Positions 24,511 to 32,952 of a DNA stretch of 64,000 nt are shown piece after piece (position 1 is the first letter of the stretch; each line of letters starts with the position of its first letter). Source of the DNA: Nonomuraea indica (GTDB lineage Bacteria > Actinomycetota > Actinomycetes > Streptosporangiales > Streptosporangiaceae); the NCBI RefSeq assembly GCF_002850745.1, contig NZ_KZ559469.1, positions 435,846 to 499,845 on the forward strand, read 5' to 3'. The notes below the pieces were generated by a model, which worked only from the letters and a program-made list of their open reading frames with translations, was not told where the DNA came from and did not search any database. A program made the translations under genes and the position numbers.

Positions 24511-24882
24511 GTGGACCAGGTAGCGGGCGCGATCGCCGACCCCGTACGGCGGGAGATTCTGATGATGCTGCGCGACGAGCAGCTCTCGGCCGGACAGATC
24601 GCCGAACGGTTCGTCATCAGCCGGCCCGCCGTGAGCCGCCATCTGCGCGTGCTCAGGGACAGCGGGCTGGTGCGCGACGAGCTCGTCGGCAGGCGACGGT
24701 TCTACGTCCTGCGCGCCGAGCCGCTCACCGACCTCACCGACTGGATCGCCGGGCTCACCCGGCCCGCCGGCTGGGAGCACCGCCTCGACGCCCTGGAGAC
24801 CGAGGTGTACCGGGCCCGCCGCGACCACCGCGACCGCGCCCCGGCCGCCCCCTCCCCCCGACGAAGGGAAGACACCGCATGA
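24511..24882 (+). CDS. ArsR family regulator of an SRPBCC operon
   Basis: A 123-residue winged-helix protein starting VDQVAGAIADPVRREIL with GQIAERFVISRPAVSRHLRVL as recognition helix and a basic C-terminal tail. There is no metal-ligand pair. This ArsR plus AHSA1/SRPBCC gene pair is common in actinobacteria; the regulator controls the operon through the palindrome just upstream. Its stop overlaps the next start as ATGA. Confidence 0.9.
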   Translation: MDQVAGAIADPVRREILMMLRDEQLSAGQIAERFVISRPAVSRHLRVLRDSGLVRDELVGRRRFYVLRAEPLTDLTDWIAGLTRPAGWEHRLDALETEVYRARRDHRDRAPAAPSPRRREDTA

Positions 24883-25376
24883 GCCCCGTCCCGACCGGCC
24901 GCCTGTTCCGCACCGGCTCCGGCAGCGACCTCGTCCTCAGCCGCACGTTCCGCGCGCCCGCCGAGGCCGTGTGGGCCGGCCTCACCGAACCCGAGCGCAC
25001 GGCCCGCTGGTTCGGCCCGTGGGAGGGCGACGCGGCGCCCGGCCGGACCATCAAGATCCAGATGGCGTACGAGGAGCAGACGCCCTGGTGCGACCTGCGC
25101 ATCGACGCGTGCGAACCCCCACGGCGACTGGCCGTGTCCATGACCGACGCCTCCGGGTCCTGGCGGATGGAGTTCCTGCTGTCCGAAGCGGACGGCGACA
25201 CCGAGCTGCGGCTCGTGCAGCACCTCAGCACCGAGGACGGCATCGGCGAGGTCGGCCCCGGCTGGGAGTACTACCTCGACATGCTCGTGGCCGCCCACGA
25301 AGGCTCCCCACAGCCCGGCTTCGGCGACTACTACCCCGCCATGAAGCCGTACTTCGACGACCTGGCCACCGGCTGA
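24879..25376 (+). CDS. SRPBCC (AHSA1-like) domain protein
   Basis: A 165-residue single-domain protein. LSRTFRAPAEAVWAGLTEPERTARWFGP is the characteristic first strand-helix unit and LRLVQHLS the later strand. The START/Bet v1-like cavity binds a hydrophobic ligand, or the protein is an Aha1-type co-factor. Overlap with arsR suggests co-translation; the ligand may be what the ArsR system responds to. Confidence 0.88.
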   Translation: MSPVPTGRLFRTGSGSDLVLSRTFRAPAEAVWAGLTEPERTARWFGPWEGDAAPGRTIKIQMAYEEQTPWCDLRIDACEPPRRLAVSMTDASGSWRMEFLLSEADGDTELRLVQHLSTEDGIGEVGPGWEYYLDMLVAAHEGSPQPGFGDYYPAMKPYFDDLATG

Positions 25377-25404
25377 GCGGCGGCCGCTCCCGTACCATGA
25401 GGAC

Positions 25405-26553
25405 GTGCACGGCCTCATGCGCTCCGTGTGGAAGGAGCCGCCTCCCCCCGGCCCGCCGGCGCGGGTGGGACGCGACTGGGCGCTCGTGGGCGTGCTCGTG
25501 CCCGTCGCGGTGCTCGAAGGGTTTCTCCGGCCCGACCTGCCCTGGCGGGTCCTCGCGGTGACCGTCACCGTCGCGCTGGTGCCCACCCTGCTGTGGCGCC
25601 GGACCCGGCCGCTGCCGATGCTCGCGACCGTCTTCGGCGTCACGAGCCTCGTCCCCCTGCTGACCGGCGGCGCGCCCCTGGAGACGTACACGCAGGCGTA
25701 CCTGCTGCTGCTGGTGTACGCGCTGTTCCGGTGGGGATCCGGGCGCGCGGCCGTGACCGGGCTGGCCCTCATGCTCGTCTCGCTCGGCCTGTCGATCGCC
25801 GTCGGCCGGGTCGGCCCCGCCGACGCGGTCGCGGCGGGCGCCGTCCTGGTCGCCGCCATCGCCCTGGGCACGGCGTTCCGCTACCGGTCCAGGGCACGGC
25901 AGCGCGAGCTCGACCAGGTCAAGCTGCTCGAACGCGAGCAACTCGCCCGCGAACTGCACGACACCGTCGCCCATCACGTCTCGGCCATGGCGATCCGTGC
26001 CCAGGCGGGCCTGGCCACCGCGGCGTCACGGCCCGACTCCGCGACCGAGGCGCTGCGCGTCATCGAGGCCGAGGCGGCGCGCGCCCTCGCCGAGATGAAC
26101 GCCATGGTCCGCGTCCTGCGCCGGACCGACCCGACGCCCCGCCCGGTGGACCTCGCGCCCGGCCGGGACATCGGCGACCTCCAGCGGCTCGCCGGCCGTG
26201 ACCCGTCCGGCCTGACCGTCGACGTGGCGCTCTCCGGCGACCTCGACGACCTCCCCCCGGCGGTCGCCGCCGCGATCTACCGGGTCGCCCAGGAGTCGGT
26301 CACCAACGCCCGGCGGCACGCGCGGCACGCCACCCGCGTCGAGGTGCGCGTCGCCGCCGACGCCACGTCCGTGCGCCTGCGCGTGAGCGACGACGGCGAG
26401 GACGCCGGCCGTCCGAGCGCGTCGCCCGGTCACGGACTCGTCGGCATGACCGAACGCGCCGGCCTGCTCGGCGGCACCTGCGTGGCCGGCCCCGGCCCCG
26501 GCCGGGGCTGGACGGTGACCGCCGTGCTGCCCCGCGCCGCGACGGCGACATGA
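25405..26553 (+). CDS. NarL-type sensor histidine kinase
   Basis: A 382-residue kinase (GTG start) with about five membrane helices in residues 25-157. The HisKA_3 box ARELHDTVAHHV places the phosphorylated His at H185. The ATPase domain has the N-box QESVTNARRHA (N301), SDDGED and GHGLVGMTERA. The short extracellular loops suggest sensing within or at the membrane. It overlaps the response regulator gene as ATGA. Confidence 0.92.
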   Translation: MHGLMRSVWKEPPPPGPPARVGRDWALVGVLVPVAVLEGFLRPDLPWRVLAVTVTVALVPTLLWRRTRPLPMLATVFGVTSLVPLLTGGAPLETYTQAYLLLLVYALFRWGSGRAAVTGLALMLVSLGLSIAVGRVGPADAVAAGAVLVAAIALGTAFRYRSRARQRELDQVKLLEREQLARELHDTVAHHVSAMAIRAQAGLATAASRPDSATEALRVIEAEAARALAEMNAMVRVLRRTDPTPRPVDLAPGRDIGDLQRLAGRDPSGLTVDVALSGDLDDLPPAVAAAIYRVAQESVTNARRHARHATRVEVRVAADATSVRLRVSDDGEDAGRPSASPGHGLVGMTERAGLLGGTCVAGPGPGRGWTVTAVLPRAATAT

Positions 26554-27239
26554 CCATCCGGGTGATCGTCGCCGACGACCAGGAGATCGTCCGCACCGGC
26601 CTCTCGATGATCCTCGCCGCCCAGCCGGACATCGAGGTCGTCGGCGAGGCCGCCGACGGGCGGCGGGCCGTCGAGCTCGCCCGCCGCCTGCGCCCCGACG
26701 TGTGCCTGTTCGACATCCGCATGCCCGGACTCGACGGCATCGAGGCCACCCGGTCCCTCGCCGGGCCGGCCGTCGCCGATCCCCTCGCCGTCGTCGTCAT
26801 CACCACGTTCGACCTCGACGAGTACGTCTACGCCGCGCTGCGGGCCGGCGCCCGCGGTTTCCTGCTGAAGAACGCCGGAGCCGCCCTGCTCTCCCAGGCC
26901 GTCCACGCCGCGGCGAGCGGCGACGCGCTCATCGCGCCGAGCATCACCGCGCGGCTGCTCGGCGCCTTCGCCCGCACCGGGCCCGCCACGCCACCGGTCC
27001 GCCCGGTCGAGGAGCTCACCTACCGGGAGGAGCAGGTGCTCGCCACCCTCGCGCGGGGCCGCACGAACAGCGAGATCGCCGACGAGCTGCGCATCACGCT
27101 CAGCACCGTCAAGTCGCACGTCGCGAGCCTGATGGCCAAGCTCGGCGCCCGCAACCGCGTCGAGCTCGCCATGTGGGCGTACGAGACCGACCGCGTCCAG
27201 CCGGCCGATCGGCCGCCGAACCGGCGTACTTTCGGCTGA
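26550..27239 (+). CDS. NarL/LuxR-type response regulator
   Basis: A 229-residue regulator. The receiver domain has acidic D9, D10 and phospho-acceptor D55 (CLFDIRMPGLDG), and K in FLLKNAG. The LuxR-type HTH (LTYREEQVLATLARG, TLSTVKSHVASLMAKL) is at about 150-215. It is coupled to the kinase upstream. The quinone-reductase-like gene follows 56 bases downstream on the same strand and is a candidate target. Confidence 0.92.
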   Translation: MTIRVIVADDQEIVRTGLSMILAAQPDIEVVGEAADGRRAVELARRLRPDVCLFDIRMPGLDGIEATRSLAGPAVADPLAVVVITTFDLDEYVYAALRAGARGFLLKNAGAALLSQAVHAAASGDALIAPSITARLLGAFARTGPATPPVRPVEELTYREEQVLATLARGRTNSEIADELRITLSTVKSHVASLMAKLGARNRVELAMWAYETDRVQPADRPPNRRTFG

Positions 27240-27295
27240 TGAGCCCTGCGGCCGGCCTTTCTACGCTGAGGCTCCGCAGTGGACAGGAGACGGTG

Positions 27296-28285
27296 ATGAA
27301 GGCGTTCGTTCTGCGCTCGTACGGTTCCCCCCTCCGGATGGCCGAGATCGACAAGCCCGTGCCCGGTGACGACGAGGTGCTCGTCCGGGTGCGCGCCACG
27401 TCCGTCCAGCCGTACGACTGGCACTTCATGAGAGGGCAGCCGTACATCGCCCGCCTGATGGGCGGCGGACTCGGGCTGCGCGAACCCGCGTTCGCCGTCC
27501 TCGGCGCCGACGTCGCCGGTCACGTGGAGGCGGTCGGCCGGAACGTGACGGAGTTCCGCCCCGGCGACGAGGTGTTCGCCATGCCCAAGCAGGGCGGCTT
27601 CGCCGAGTACGCGCTCGTCGCGGCGGCGGAGGCGGCGCCCAAGCCGAAGAACCTGACGTTCGAGCAGGCGGCGGCGGTGCCGCTGGCGGCCGGCACCGCC
27701 CTGCTGGCGCTGCGCGACCAGGGCCGGGTCCAGCCGGGGCAGAGGGTGCTGGTCAACGGCGCCTCGGGCGGGGTCGGCACGTTCGCCGTGCAGCTCGCCA
27801 AGGCGTTCGGCGCGGAGGTCACCGGCGTCTGCGGCGCCCGCAACGTGGACCTGGTCCGGTCGATCGGCGCGGACGAGGTCATCGACTACGCCAAGGAGGA
27901 CTTCACCCGGACCGGCCGGCGCCACGACCTCCTGATCGACATCGCGGGCAGCCGCTCCGGGACCGCCTGCCGCCGGGCGCTGACCCGGAGCGGAACGCAC
28001 GTCCTCGTCGGCGGACCGAGCAGCCGGTGGCTGCAACCCGCCGGGCACGTGTTCGCGACGCTCGCCGCATCGGTGTTCGCCGCGCAGCGCACGGTCCTGA
28101 CGGACGTCGTCCGCTGCACCACGACCAGGCGCAACCTGATGACGCTGACCGAACTCATCGAGGACGGCCGGGTCACGCCGGTCATCGACCGCACCTACCC
28201 GTTCGAGGAGATCCCGGCGGCCATCGCCTACCAGGAGGCAGGCCACGCCACGGGCAAGGTCGTCATCGAGGGCCCGCCTCAGTAG
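27296..28285 (+). CDS. NAD(P)-dependent quinone oxidoreductase-like (zinc-independent MDR) enzyme
   Basis: A 329-residue medium-chain dehydrogenase/reductase. The GroES-like half starts MKAFVLRSYGSP; the cofactor loop is NGASGGVGTFAVQLAKAFGAEVTGV. Zinc ligands of alcohol dehydrogenases are absent, and IGADEVIDYAKEDF and VTPVIDRTYPFEEI match the quinone reductase subgroup. ATG 27296 follows ACAGGAGA. It lies directly after a two-component system, but no shared operator is visible. The end overlaps the next, convergent gene by 7 bases. Confidence 0.88.
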   Translation: MKAFVLRSYGSPLRMAEIDKPVPGDDEVLVRVRATSVQPYDWHFMRGQPYIARLMGGGLGLREPAFAVLGADVAGHVEAVGRNVTEFRPGDEVFAMPKQGGFAEYALVAAAEAAPKPKNLTFEQAAAVPLAAGTALLALRDQGRVQPGQRVLVNGASGGVGTFAVQLAKAFGAEVTGVCGARNVDLVRSIGADEVIDYAKEDFTRTGRRHDLLIDIAGSRSGTACRRALTRSGTHVLVGGPSSRWLQPAGHVFATLAASVFAAQRTVLTDVVRCTTTRRNLMTLTELIEDGRVTPVIDRTYPFEEIPAAIAYQEAGHATGKVVIEGPPQ

Positions 28286-28542
28286 GTGTCGCTCCAGTGG
28301 TACCAGGGGCCCCGGATGTGCTCGAAGGCCGAGTCGACCGAGTCGGAGAGGTCGTCATCGACCGGCCGCTCGTCCGGGCTGTAGACGTAGCCGTACGGGT
28401 CCACCCCCTCGATGACCTCGCCCAGCTCGAAGTACACCCGGGCGCCGTCGCGACGGACGTCCGCGAACGCCAGCGACCCGATCTTCCGCGGCCGCTTCGC
28501 CGGGTCGTCGTCCTCGCGGACCGACCGGGCCACCTGTTCCAT
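28279..28542 (-). CDS. Hypothetical protein, possibly a 5'-truncated lipoprotein gene
   Basis: An 87-residue acidic protein from ATG 28542 (MEQVARSVRED) with a tail PWYHWSDTY. The same frame stays open upstream to 28770, and the piece VVGAGCGVAEG just before the Met looks like a lipobox and mature start, but no hydrophobic signal precedes it. The gene may therefore be a lipoprotein that has lost its signal sequence. I do not recognise the family. Confidence 0.5.
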   Translation of the reverse strand: MEQVARSVREDDDPAKRPRKIGSLAFADVRRDGARVYFELGEVIEGVDPYGYVYSPDERPVDDDLSDSVDSAFEHIRGPWYHWSDTY

Positions 28543-28709
28543 GCTCGCGGCGGACCGCTCGAACCGCTGCCCCTCCGCGACCCCGCAACCCGCCCCCACC
28601 ACCGCGCCCTTCCGCCCGGGCCACCCACGGGACGCGGACCGCCGACCACCCTCAACCGCCGCTCCTACCTGCGTGCGGACGTGATGACACCCGGACGGGG
28701 ACACGCGGG

Positions 28710-28745
28710 CGGTCATGGGCACCAGAGGTCTGGTGCCCATGACCG
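28710..28745. terminator. Near-perfect 36-base palindrome (17-bp arms)
   Basis: Arms 28710-28726 and 28729-28745 are perfect reverse complements around GG. It lies 22 bases beyond the stop of the minus-strand gene at 28767 and upstream of the 28279-28542 gene. A strong terminator fits best; a dimeric operator or extragenic palindrome is possible. Confidence 0.65.
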
Positions 28746-28766
28746 GAGTGACGCGCCACCGAGGTC

Positions 28767-29210
28767 TCACGTCTTCTTTCGGCTGCCACCTCCCCTGGGT
28801 GGCGTGGTCGTGCTCCTCGCGGCCTTGGAGTCACCCGCCTTGGCGTTCGTGGTGTACTGCTCCAGGACCTTCATGATCTCAGGCGTCAGCGCCTCCGCCA
28901 GTGCCGGCGCGAGGGCATCGGCCAGAGCGGAGGCCAGGACCTGCGCGAGCAGGAGCCGTTCGATGGTCGAGGACTTCAGCATCGCGCGCGGCGCCGCTGT
29001 GAGGGCGGTTTCGATCAGGGTGGCCATGGAGTCCCCGCCGCGGGCAAGAACCTTGGTGGACTGGCTGGCCTCGTTGAGGATGTCGCGAATGACGTCGTCG
29101 ATCAGCGACTCCACCGGATCATGCTCGGTCGGTTCGACGGCTATCGAATTGCGGCTTTTGTCGTCGCCCTGGCCAGGGCACTGACCAGGCGAGAGGCGTC
29201 GCGACGACAT
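28767..29210 (-). CDS. Hypothetical helical protein of 147 residues
   Basis: The central part (residues 25-118) is predicted helical, with Ala/Leu-rich segments such as LLLAQVLASALADALAPALAEAL, followed by a basic, disordered tail ending RKKT. It resembles small actinomycete proteins of unknown role; no enzymatic motif is visible. The start at 29210 is uncertain because the first 25 residues are low-complexity. The palindrome at 28710 follows. Confidence 0.5.
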   Translation of the reverse strand: MSSRRLSPGQCPGQGDDKSRNSIAVEPTEHDPVESLIDDVIRDILNEASQSTKVLARGGDSMATLIETALTAAPRAMLKSSTIERLLLAQVLASALADALAPALAEALTPEIMKVLEQYTTNAKAGDSKAARSTTTPPRGGGSRKKT

Positions 29211-29324
29211 TCAAGCCGGACGCCAGGCACCCCGTAGGACCTTCAATTATCGCCGGAGTCCAGGGCTCGGGATGGAAGTCTGTTGACGCGCCGCGGTGCG
29301 GCTCGCACGATCATCCCCGGACAC

Positions 29325-29412
29325 TGCACCTAGGTGCACCCACCTGTGTGGCTGGCCGTATACCGGCGTCGTGGTCACGTCCGTAGCGTCGGGAAGGACG
29401 AGATCTTCCCGA
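29325..29412. promoter_or_regulatory. Palindrome and hairpin in the leader of the DUF418 gene
   Basis: TGCACCTAGGTGCA (29325-29338) is a perfect 14-base palindrome, and TCGGGAAG (29389-29396) pairs with CTTCCCGA (29405-29412) across 8 bases. A TTGACG lies at 29283-29288. The palindrome is a good operator candidate; the second repeat would fold in the transcript 22 bases before the gene start. The 224-base gap holds no gene. Confidence 0.5.
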
Positions 29413-29434
29413 ACGGGCGCGAGGTGAGCAGATC

Positions 29435-30625
29435 TTGGGAGCACCCATCCAGGCGCGGACACAGGAACACGGCCAGGCGGGGGCCGCGTCGCGCGCCCCC
29501 GCCCCGGATCTGGCGCGCGGTTTCATGCTGCTGGCGATCGCCTTCGCGCACGCGCCGCTGTTCGTGACCGCCGTCGGGCACGGCTCCGAGGTGGCCAACA
29601 AGGTCGTCGAGTTCTTCCATCTCCTCTTCGTCAACAATCACGCGCGGCCGATGTTCGCGTTCCTGTTCGGCTACTCGCTGGTTCAGCTGCTGAACAGCCG
29701 GACGCGGCGCGGAGCCGACTGGGTGACGGCGCGCAAGCTGCTCCGCCGCCGCGGATGGTGGCTGGTGGCGATCGGGTTCGTGCACGTGGCGCTGCTGGTG
29801 CCCATCGACATCCTGGCGCCGTACGGTCTGACCGCCGTCCTGGTGGCCGGGATGCTGCGGCGGCAGGACTCGACGATCCTGTGGACGGCGGCGATCAGCC
29901 TGGTGCCCGCGACGGCTCTGGTCGGCGCGTCGATGTGGTTCCCGCTCGCCCAGGGCCGCTCCACCTTCACCGCGGGCAGCGTCGCGGCCGGCACGAAAGG
30001 GCTGGGCGAGTTGTTCGTCGCCCGGCTCACCGGCTGGCCCTTCGGCCTGCTGATCGGCGTCGTCCTGGTCGTGCCCGCCGTTCTCCTCGGGATCTGGGCG
30101 GCCCGGCGGCGCCTGCTGGAGGAGCCGGAGCGGCACCGGCGGTTCCTGGTCCGCTTCACGGTGATCGCCACGGCAGTCTCCGTCGCCGGCTCCGTTCCCA
30201 CCGGGCTCATCCGGGCCGGCCTGTGGACCGACCCGTCCGGCGCCGCGTCGTGGCCGGCGGTGCTCGCCCAGCCGCTCACCGGCTACTTCGGCGGCATCGC
30301 GATGGCCGGCGTCGTCGCGCTGCTCGCGCCCCTCGCCGTACGCCGGCGGGGCCGGCTGACCACCGCCGTCCAGGCGCTCGGCCGGCGCTCGATGAGCATG
30401 TACCTCTTCCAGTCCGTCGTGTTCGTCGCGGCGTTCTCACCCTTCGGGCTCGGCCTGCAGGACGATCTGGGGCTGGCGGGGGCCACCGGCGTGGCCGCGG
30501 CGACCTGGCTCGTCTCGCTGGCCATCGCCGACCTCATGCGCCGGACCGGCCACCGCGGCCCGGCCGAGGTCCTGCTCCGCCGCCTCGCCTATCGCGACCC
30601 GCGGCCGGTCACCGGTTCGGGATGA
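29435..30625 (+). CDS. DUF418 (YeiB-like) membrane protein
   Basis: A 396-residue protein with about ten membrane helices. The N-terminal ARGFMLLAIAFAHAP and the C-terminal DUF418 signature region (RRSMSMYLFQSVVF) define the family. The start TTG 29435 is supported by GAGGTGA 7 bases upstream; no ATG fits better. Function of the family is unknown; an acyltransferase-3-like fold has been suggested. Confidence 0.85.
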   Translation: MGAPIQARTQEHGQAGAASRAPAPDLARGFMLLAIAFAHAPLFVTAVGHGSEVANKVVEFFHLLFVNNHARPMFAFLFGYSLVQLLNSRTRRGADWVTARKLLRRRGWWLVAIGFVHVALLVPIDILAPYGLTAVLVAGMLRRQDSTILWTAAISLVPATALVGASMWFPLAQGRSTFTAGSVAAGTKGLGELFVARLTGWPFGLLIGVVLVVPAVLLGIWAARRRLLEEPERHRRFLVRFTVIATAVSVAGSVPTGLIRAGLWTDPSGAASWPAVLAQPLTGYFGGIAMAGVVALLAPLAVRRRGRLTTAVQALGRRSMSMYLFQSVVFVAAFSPFGLGLQDDLGLAGATGVAAATWLVSLAIADLMRRTGHRGPAEVLLRRLAYRDPRPVTGSG

Positions 30626-30662
30626 TCGCGGGCTTGGCCGCGTTCCCGCCGCGACTAGGAGC

Positions 30663-31211
30663 TCATCCTCCGGGGCCGACCGGGTTGTCCGGCGCGCCGT
30701 CGCCGCTCGTGGGCAGGTCTCCGCGTTCCACCGGACCCGGCGGCGGAGACGGCGAGCCCGTGGCGGCCACCGGACGGGCGCCTTCCGCCGCCTCCTTCAG
30801 CACGCCCCTGTCCACCTGCCCGACCTCGGAGGCCAGCCGCAGATGGAAACCGGCCCGGACGGCCACGTACTCCTGACGGCCGTCCTTCACGGTGTACCAG
30901 CCGTTCCCGTCACGCTCGCACGTACCGGCGCACGGGTACGCCCCGCGCTCGATCCGCATCTCCACCTGCCGGCCATCGGGAGAGGTGTAGAACGCCCCGA
31001 ACCCCTCCTCGCCCACCACCCCTACCGACTGCTCGGCCAGCTCGTACCCGGGCAGCCGCACCACGTACATCAGGTCGGGCGCCGCCCCCTGCCGCACGGC
31101 CCGATCGATCACCGACCTGCTGAGCGGGGAGTCCGACCCGCAGGCCGACACCAGGACCAGGGCGATGAACGCGAACGCGACACGAACGGACACCCCGCAA
31201 GTCTGACTCAT
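30663..31211 (-). CDS. Lipoprotein of unknown function
   Basis: A 182-residue lipoprotein. The signal FAFIALVLVSACGS gives a lipidated Cys near residue 24. The mature part is beta-rich, with a Cys pair in PCAGTC that could be a disulfide, and ends in a Pro/Gly-rich tail. The start ATG 31211 (MSQTCGV) is chosen over an upstream in-frame codon. Small lone gene, convergent with the DUF418 gene. Confidence 0.65.
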   Translation of the reverse strand: MSQTCGVSVRVAFAFIALVLVSACGSDSPLSRSVIDRAVRQGAAPDLMYVVRLPGYELAEQSVGVVGEEGFGAFYTSPDGRQVEMRIERGAYPCAGTCERDGNGWYTVKDGRQEYVAVRAGFHLRLASEVGQVDRGVLKEAAEGARPVAATGSPSPPPGPVERGDLPTSGDGAPDNPVGPGG

Positions 31212-31335
31212 GCCGAACCAGCCAAGGGGGAGCAATCGATACGCCTATAACCTGAATGGCCCCGATTTTGGGGTTCATGCCAGGTAGCTCTTCTCGTTCG
31301 ACGCCTCTCGGCCGCAGCGCCCGTGGTGCCGGCTT

Positions 31336-32067
31336 TCAGCCGTTGAGGGCGCTGGAGAGGGTGACCACCGCGCTGACGAGGAGGGCCGCCAGCACCACCT
31401 TGCGGAACCGCTCCGCGTCGATACGGCTGAAGATCGCGTTGCCGGCGAACCATCCCACCTGCACGACCGGCAGGCCCACCAACCCGATCCAGAGCGACTG
31501 GGCGTTCACCTTGCCGGCCAGGGCGAACCCGATCAGGCTGAACACGCTGGTGCCGGCGAACACCGCCGAGAGGGTGGCGCGGAACCTGTGGGGGTCATAG
31601 CCCATGCCCTGGAAGGCCGCCACCATCGGCGGCCCGTTCGTGCCGGTGGAGGTGGAGAGCGCGCCGGAGACGAGGCCGACGCCCACCAGTACGGGCGTGT
31701 TGCCGGGCACCTTCACGCGCCGCCACACCATCACCGTGCAGCCCAGGACCCCGACCCCGATGAGCGCCGTGAGCACCTGCTCGGACGTCACTCCGTACAC
31801 CCAGAGGCCGAGCGGCATGCCGAGCACGATGCCGGCCATGGCGACCATGGCGACCTTCCATTCGGCGTGGTGGCGCTGGCGCACGGCGATGGTGATGGTC
31901 ATGGCCAGCGCCGACATCGTGGTGGCGACCACCGCGGTATGAGGGTCGACCGTCAGCGCCAGCAAAGGAGTCGCGACGAGGGCGTACCCGAATCCGGTCA
32001 CCGCGTGCACCGTTGAAGCGATCAGGATGATCACGGCGGCGGTAAGCAGCGTGGACACCTGCCCCAC
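31336..32067 (-). CDS. TSUP family (TauE/SafE) anion transporter
   Basis: A 243-residue protein with eight hydrophobic segments and the two TSUP repeat signatures: GFGYALVATPLLAL near the N-terminus and STGTNGPPMVAAF in the second half. Family members move sulfite, sulfoacetate, taurine-related sulfonates or other anions. It is divergent from the thioesterase gene at the edge of a sulfotransferase-containing biosynthetic locus, so a role in sulfur supply or sulfonate efflux is a reasonable but unproven idea. Confidence 0.88.
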   Translation of the reverse strand: MGQVSTLLTAAVIILIASTVHAVTGFGYALVATPLLALTVDPHTAVVATTMSALAMTITIAVRQRHHAEWKVAMVAMAGIVLGMPLGLWVYGVTSEQVLTALIGVGVLGCTVMVWRRVKVPGNTPVLVGVGLVSGALSTSTGTNGPPMVAAFQGMGYDPHRFRATLSAVFAGTSVFSLIGFALAGKVNAQSLWIGLVGLPVVQVGWFAGNAIFSRIDAERFRKVVLAALLVSAVVTLSSALNG

Positions 32068-32091
32068 TTTGCCATAGATCTCCGGAAATTA

Positions 32092-32122
32092 ACCAGTATT
32101 CTTAGAAAAATCGATCACTGGT
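32092..32122. promoter_or_regulatory. Inverted repeat in the A/T-rich TSUP / thioesterase divergent region
   Basis: ACCAGT (32092-32097) and ACTGGT (32117-32122) flank a 19-base A/T-rich spacer, close to the TSUP start and 119 bases before the thioesterase start. The A/T-rich block is the obvious promoter region for both genes. Confidence 0.4.
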
Positions 32123-32240
32123 GGCGGATGTTGCGATATTGGCGACCGTCCGGGGCCGGAGTGAGGCTTCGGCGAATGGCGCGTTCTCGTACTTCGTCAA
32201 TGGGGGTCCACGACAATGGGCGTTGACAGGAGCGAATGAC

Positions 32241-32939
32241 GTGGGTGGTCAGCAACCGGCGAGTTACGTCGTCAGTCCCGCGCTCGACGGCGACCCGGCG
32301 GTGATCTTCGTGCCAGGACTGGGCGGGCGGACGAGGTTCGTGGACGGCTGGAACGCGCCGGGCCGGGAGCCCGTCATCCGCCGGGCCGACTGGAGCGAGC
32401 CGATGAGGGTGCCGCCCGTCGAGGAGCGGGGCACGGCGCTCGCGTCCCTCGTCGCGCACTCCGGCGCCACGGAGGTGGTGCTCGTCGGTCACAGCATGGG
32501 CGGGCTGGTCTGCCTGGAGGCGGCCAGGCACCTGGGCCACCGGCTTCGCGGTCTCGTCGTCATGTGCCAGTACCCGCCGCATCGCACGCCCCTGTCGCCT
32601 CTCGCCGACCTGCCGGACCGGGCGTTGGCCGAGGAGATCGAGGCGCCGCCGCACATCATGGACACGGTGGCCCTCCCTGAATACGCGCGCCGGTGGCGGT
32701 CCGAATACCGGCTGCTCAACCGCTATCTGGAATCCGATCCACGCCCGGTGCTGAACGCGCCCGTCATCGCGGTCGGCGCCAGGGACGACGCGAGCTCCTG
32801 GAACACCGAAATCCTCCATGACTGGAGCGAATACACGACGGAATGGCTGTCGGTCCACATGGTCGACGGCGGTCACCAGATCGTCGAGGACCTGCCGTCC
32901 GAGACCATTCGCGAATGGGCCGGAAAGGTGCGTGGCTGA
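32241..32939 (+). CDS. Type II thioesterase-like alpha/beta hydrolase of the PKS locus
   Basis: A 232-residue alpha/beta hydrolase. The nucleophile is S85 in GHSMGG, with acid D182 (GARDD) and H212 (DGGHQ). I chose GTG 32241 because AGGAG lies 7 bases upstream; an earlier in-frame start at 32121 lacks a site. It is convergent with the PKS gene, 13 bases apart at their stops. It could remove misprimed acyl groups from the two carrier proteins or release the product. The PKS itself has no TE domain. Confidence 0.75.
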   Translation: MGGQQPASYVVSPALDGDPAVIFVPGLGGRTRFVDGWNAPGREPVIRRADWSEPMRVPPVEERGTALASLVAHSGATEVVLVGHSMGGLVCLEAARHLGHRLRGLVVMCQYPPHRTPLSPLADLPDRALAEEIEAPPHIMDTVALPEYARRWRSEYRLLNRYLESDPRPVLNAPVIAVGARDDASSWNTEILHDWSEYTTEWLSVHMVDGGHQIVEDLPSETIREWAGKVRG

Positions 32940-32952
32940 ATACCGCTTCGCG

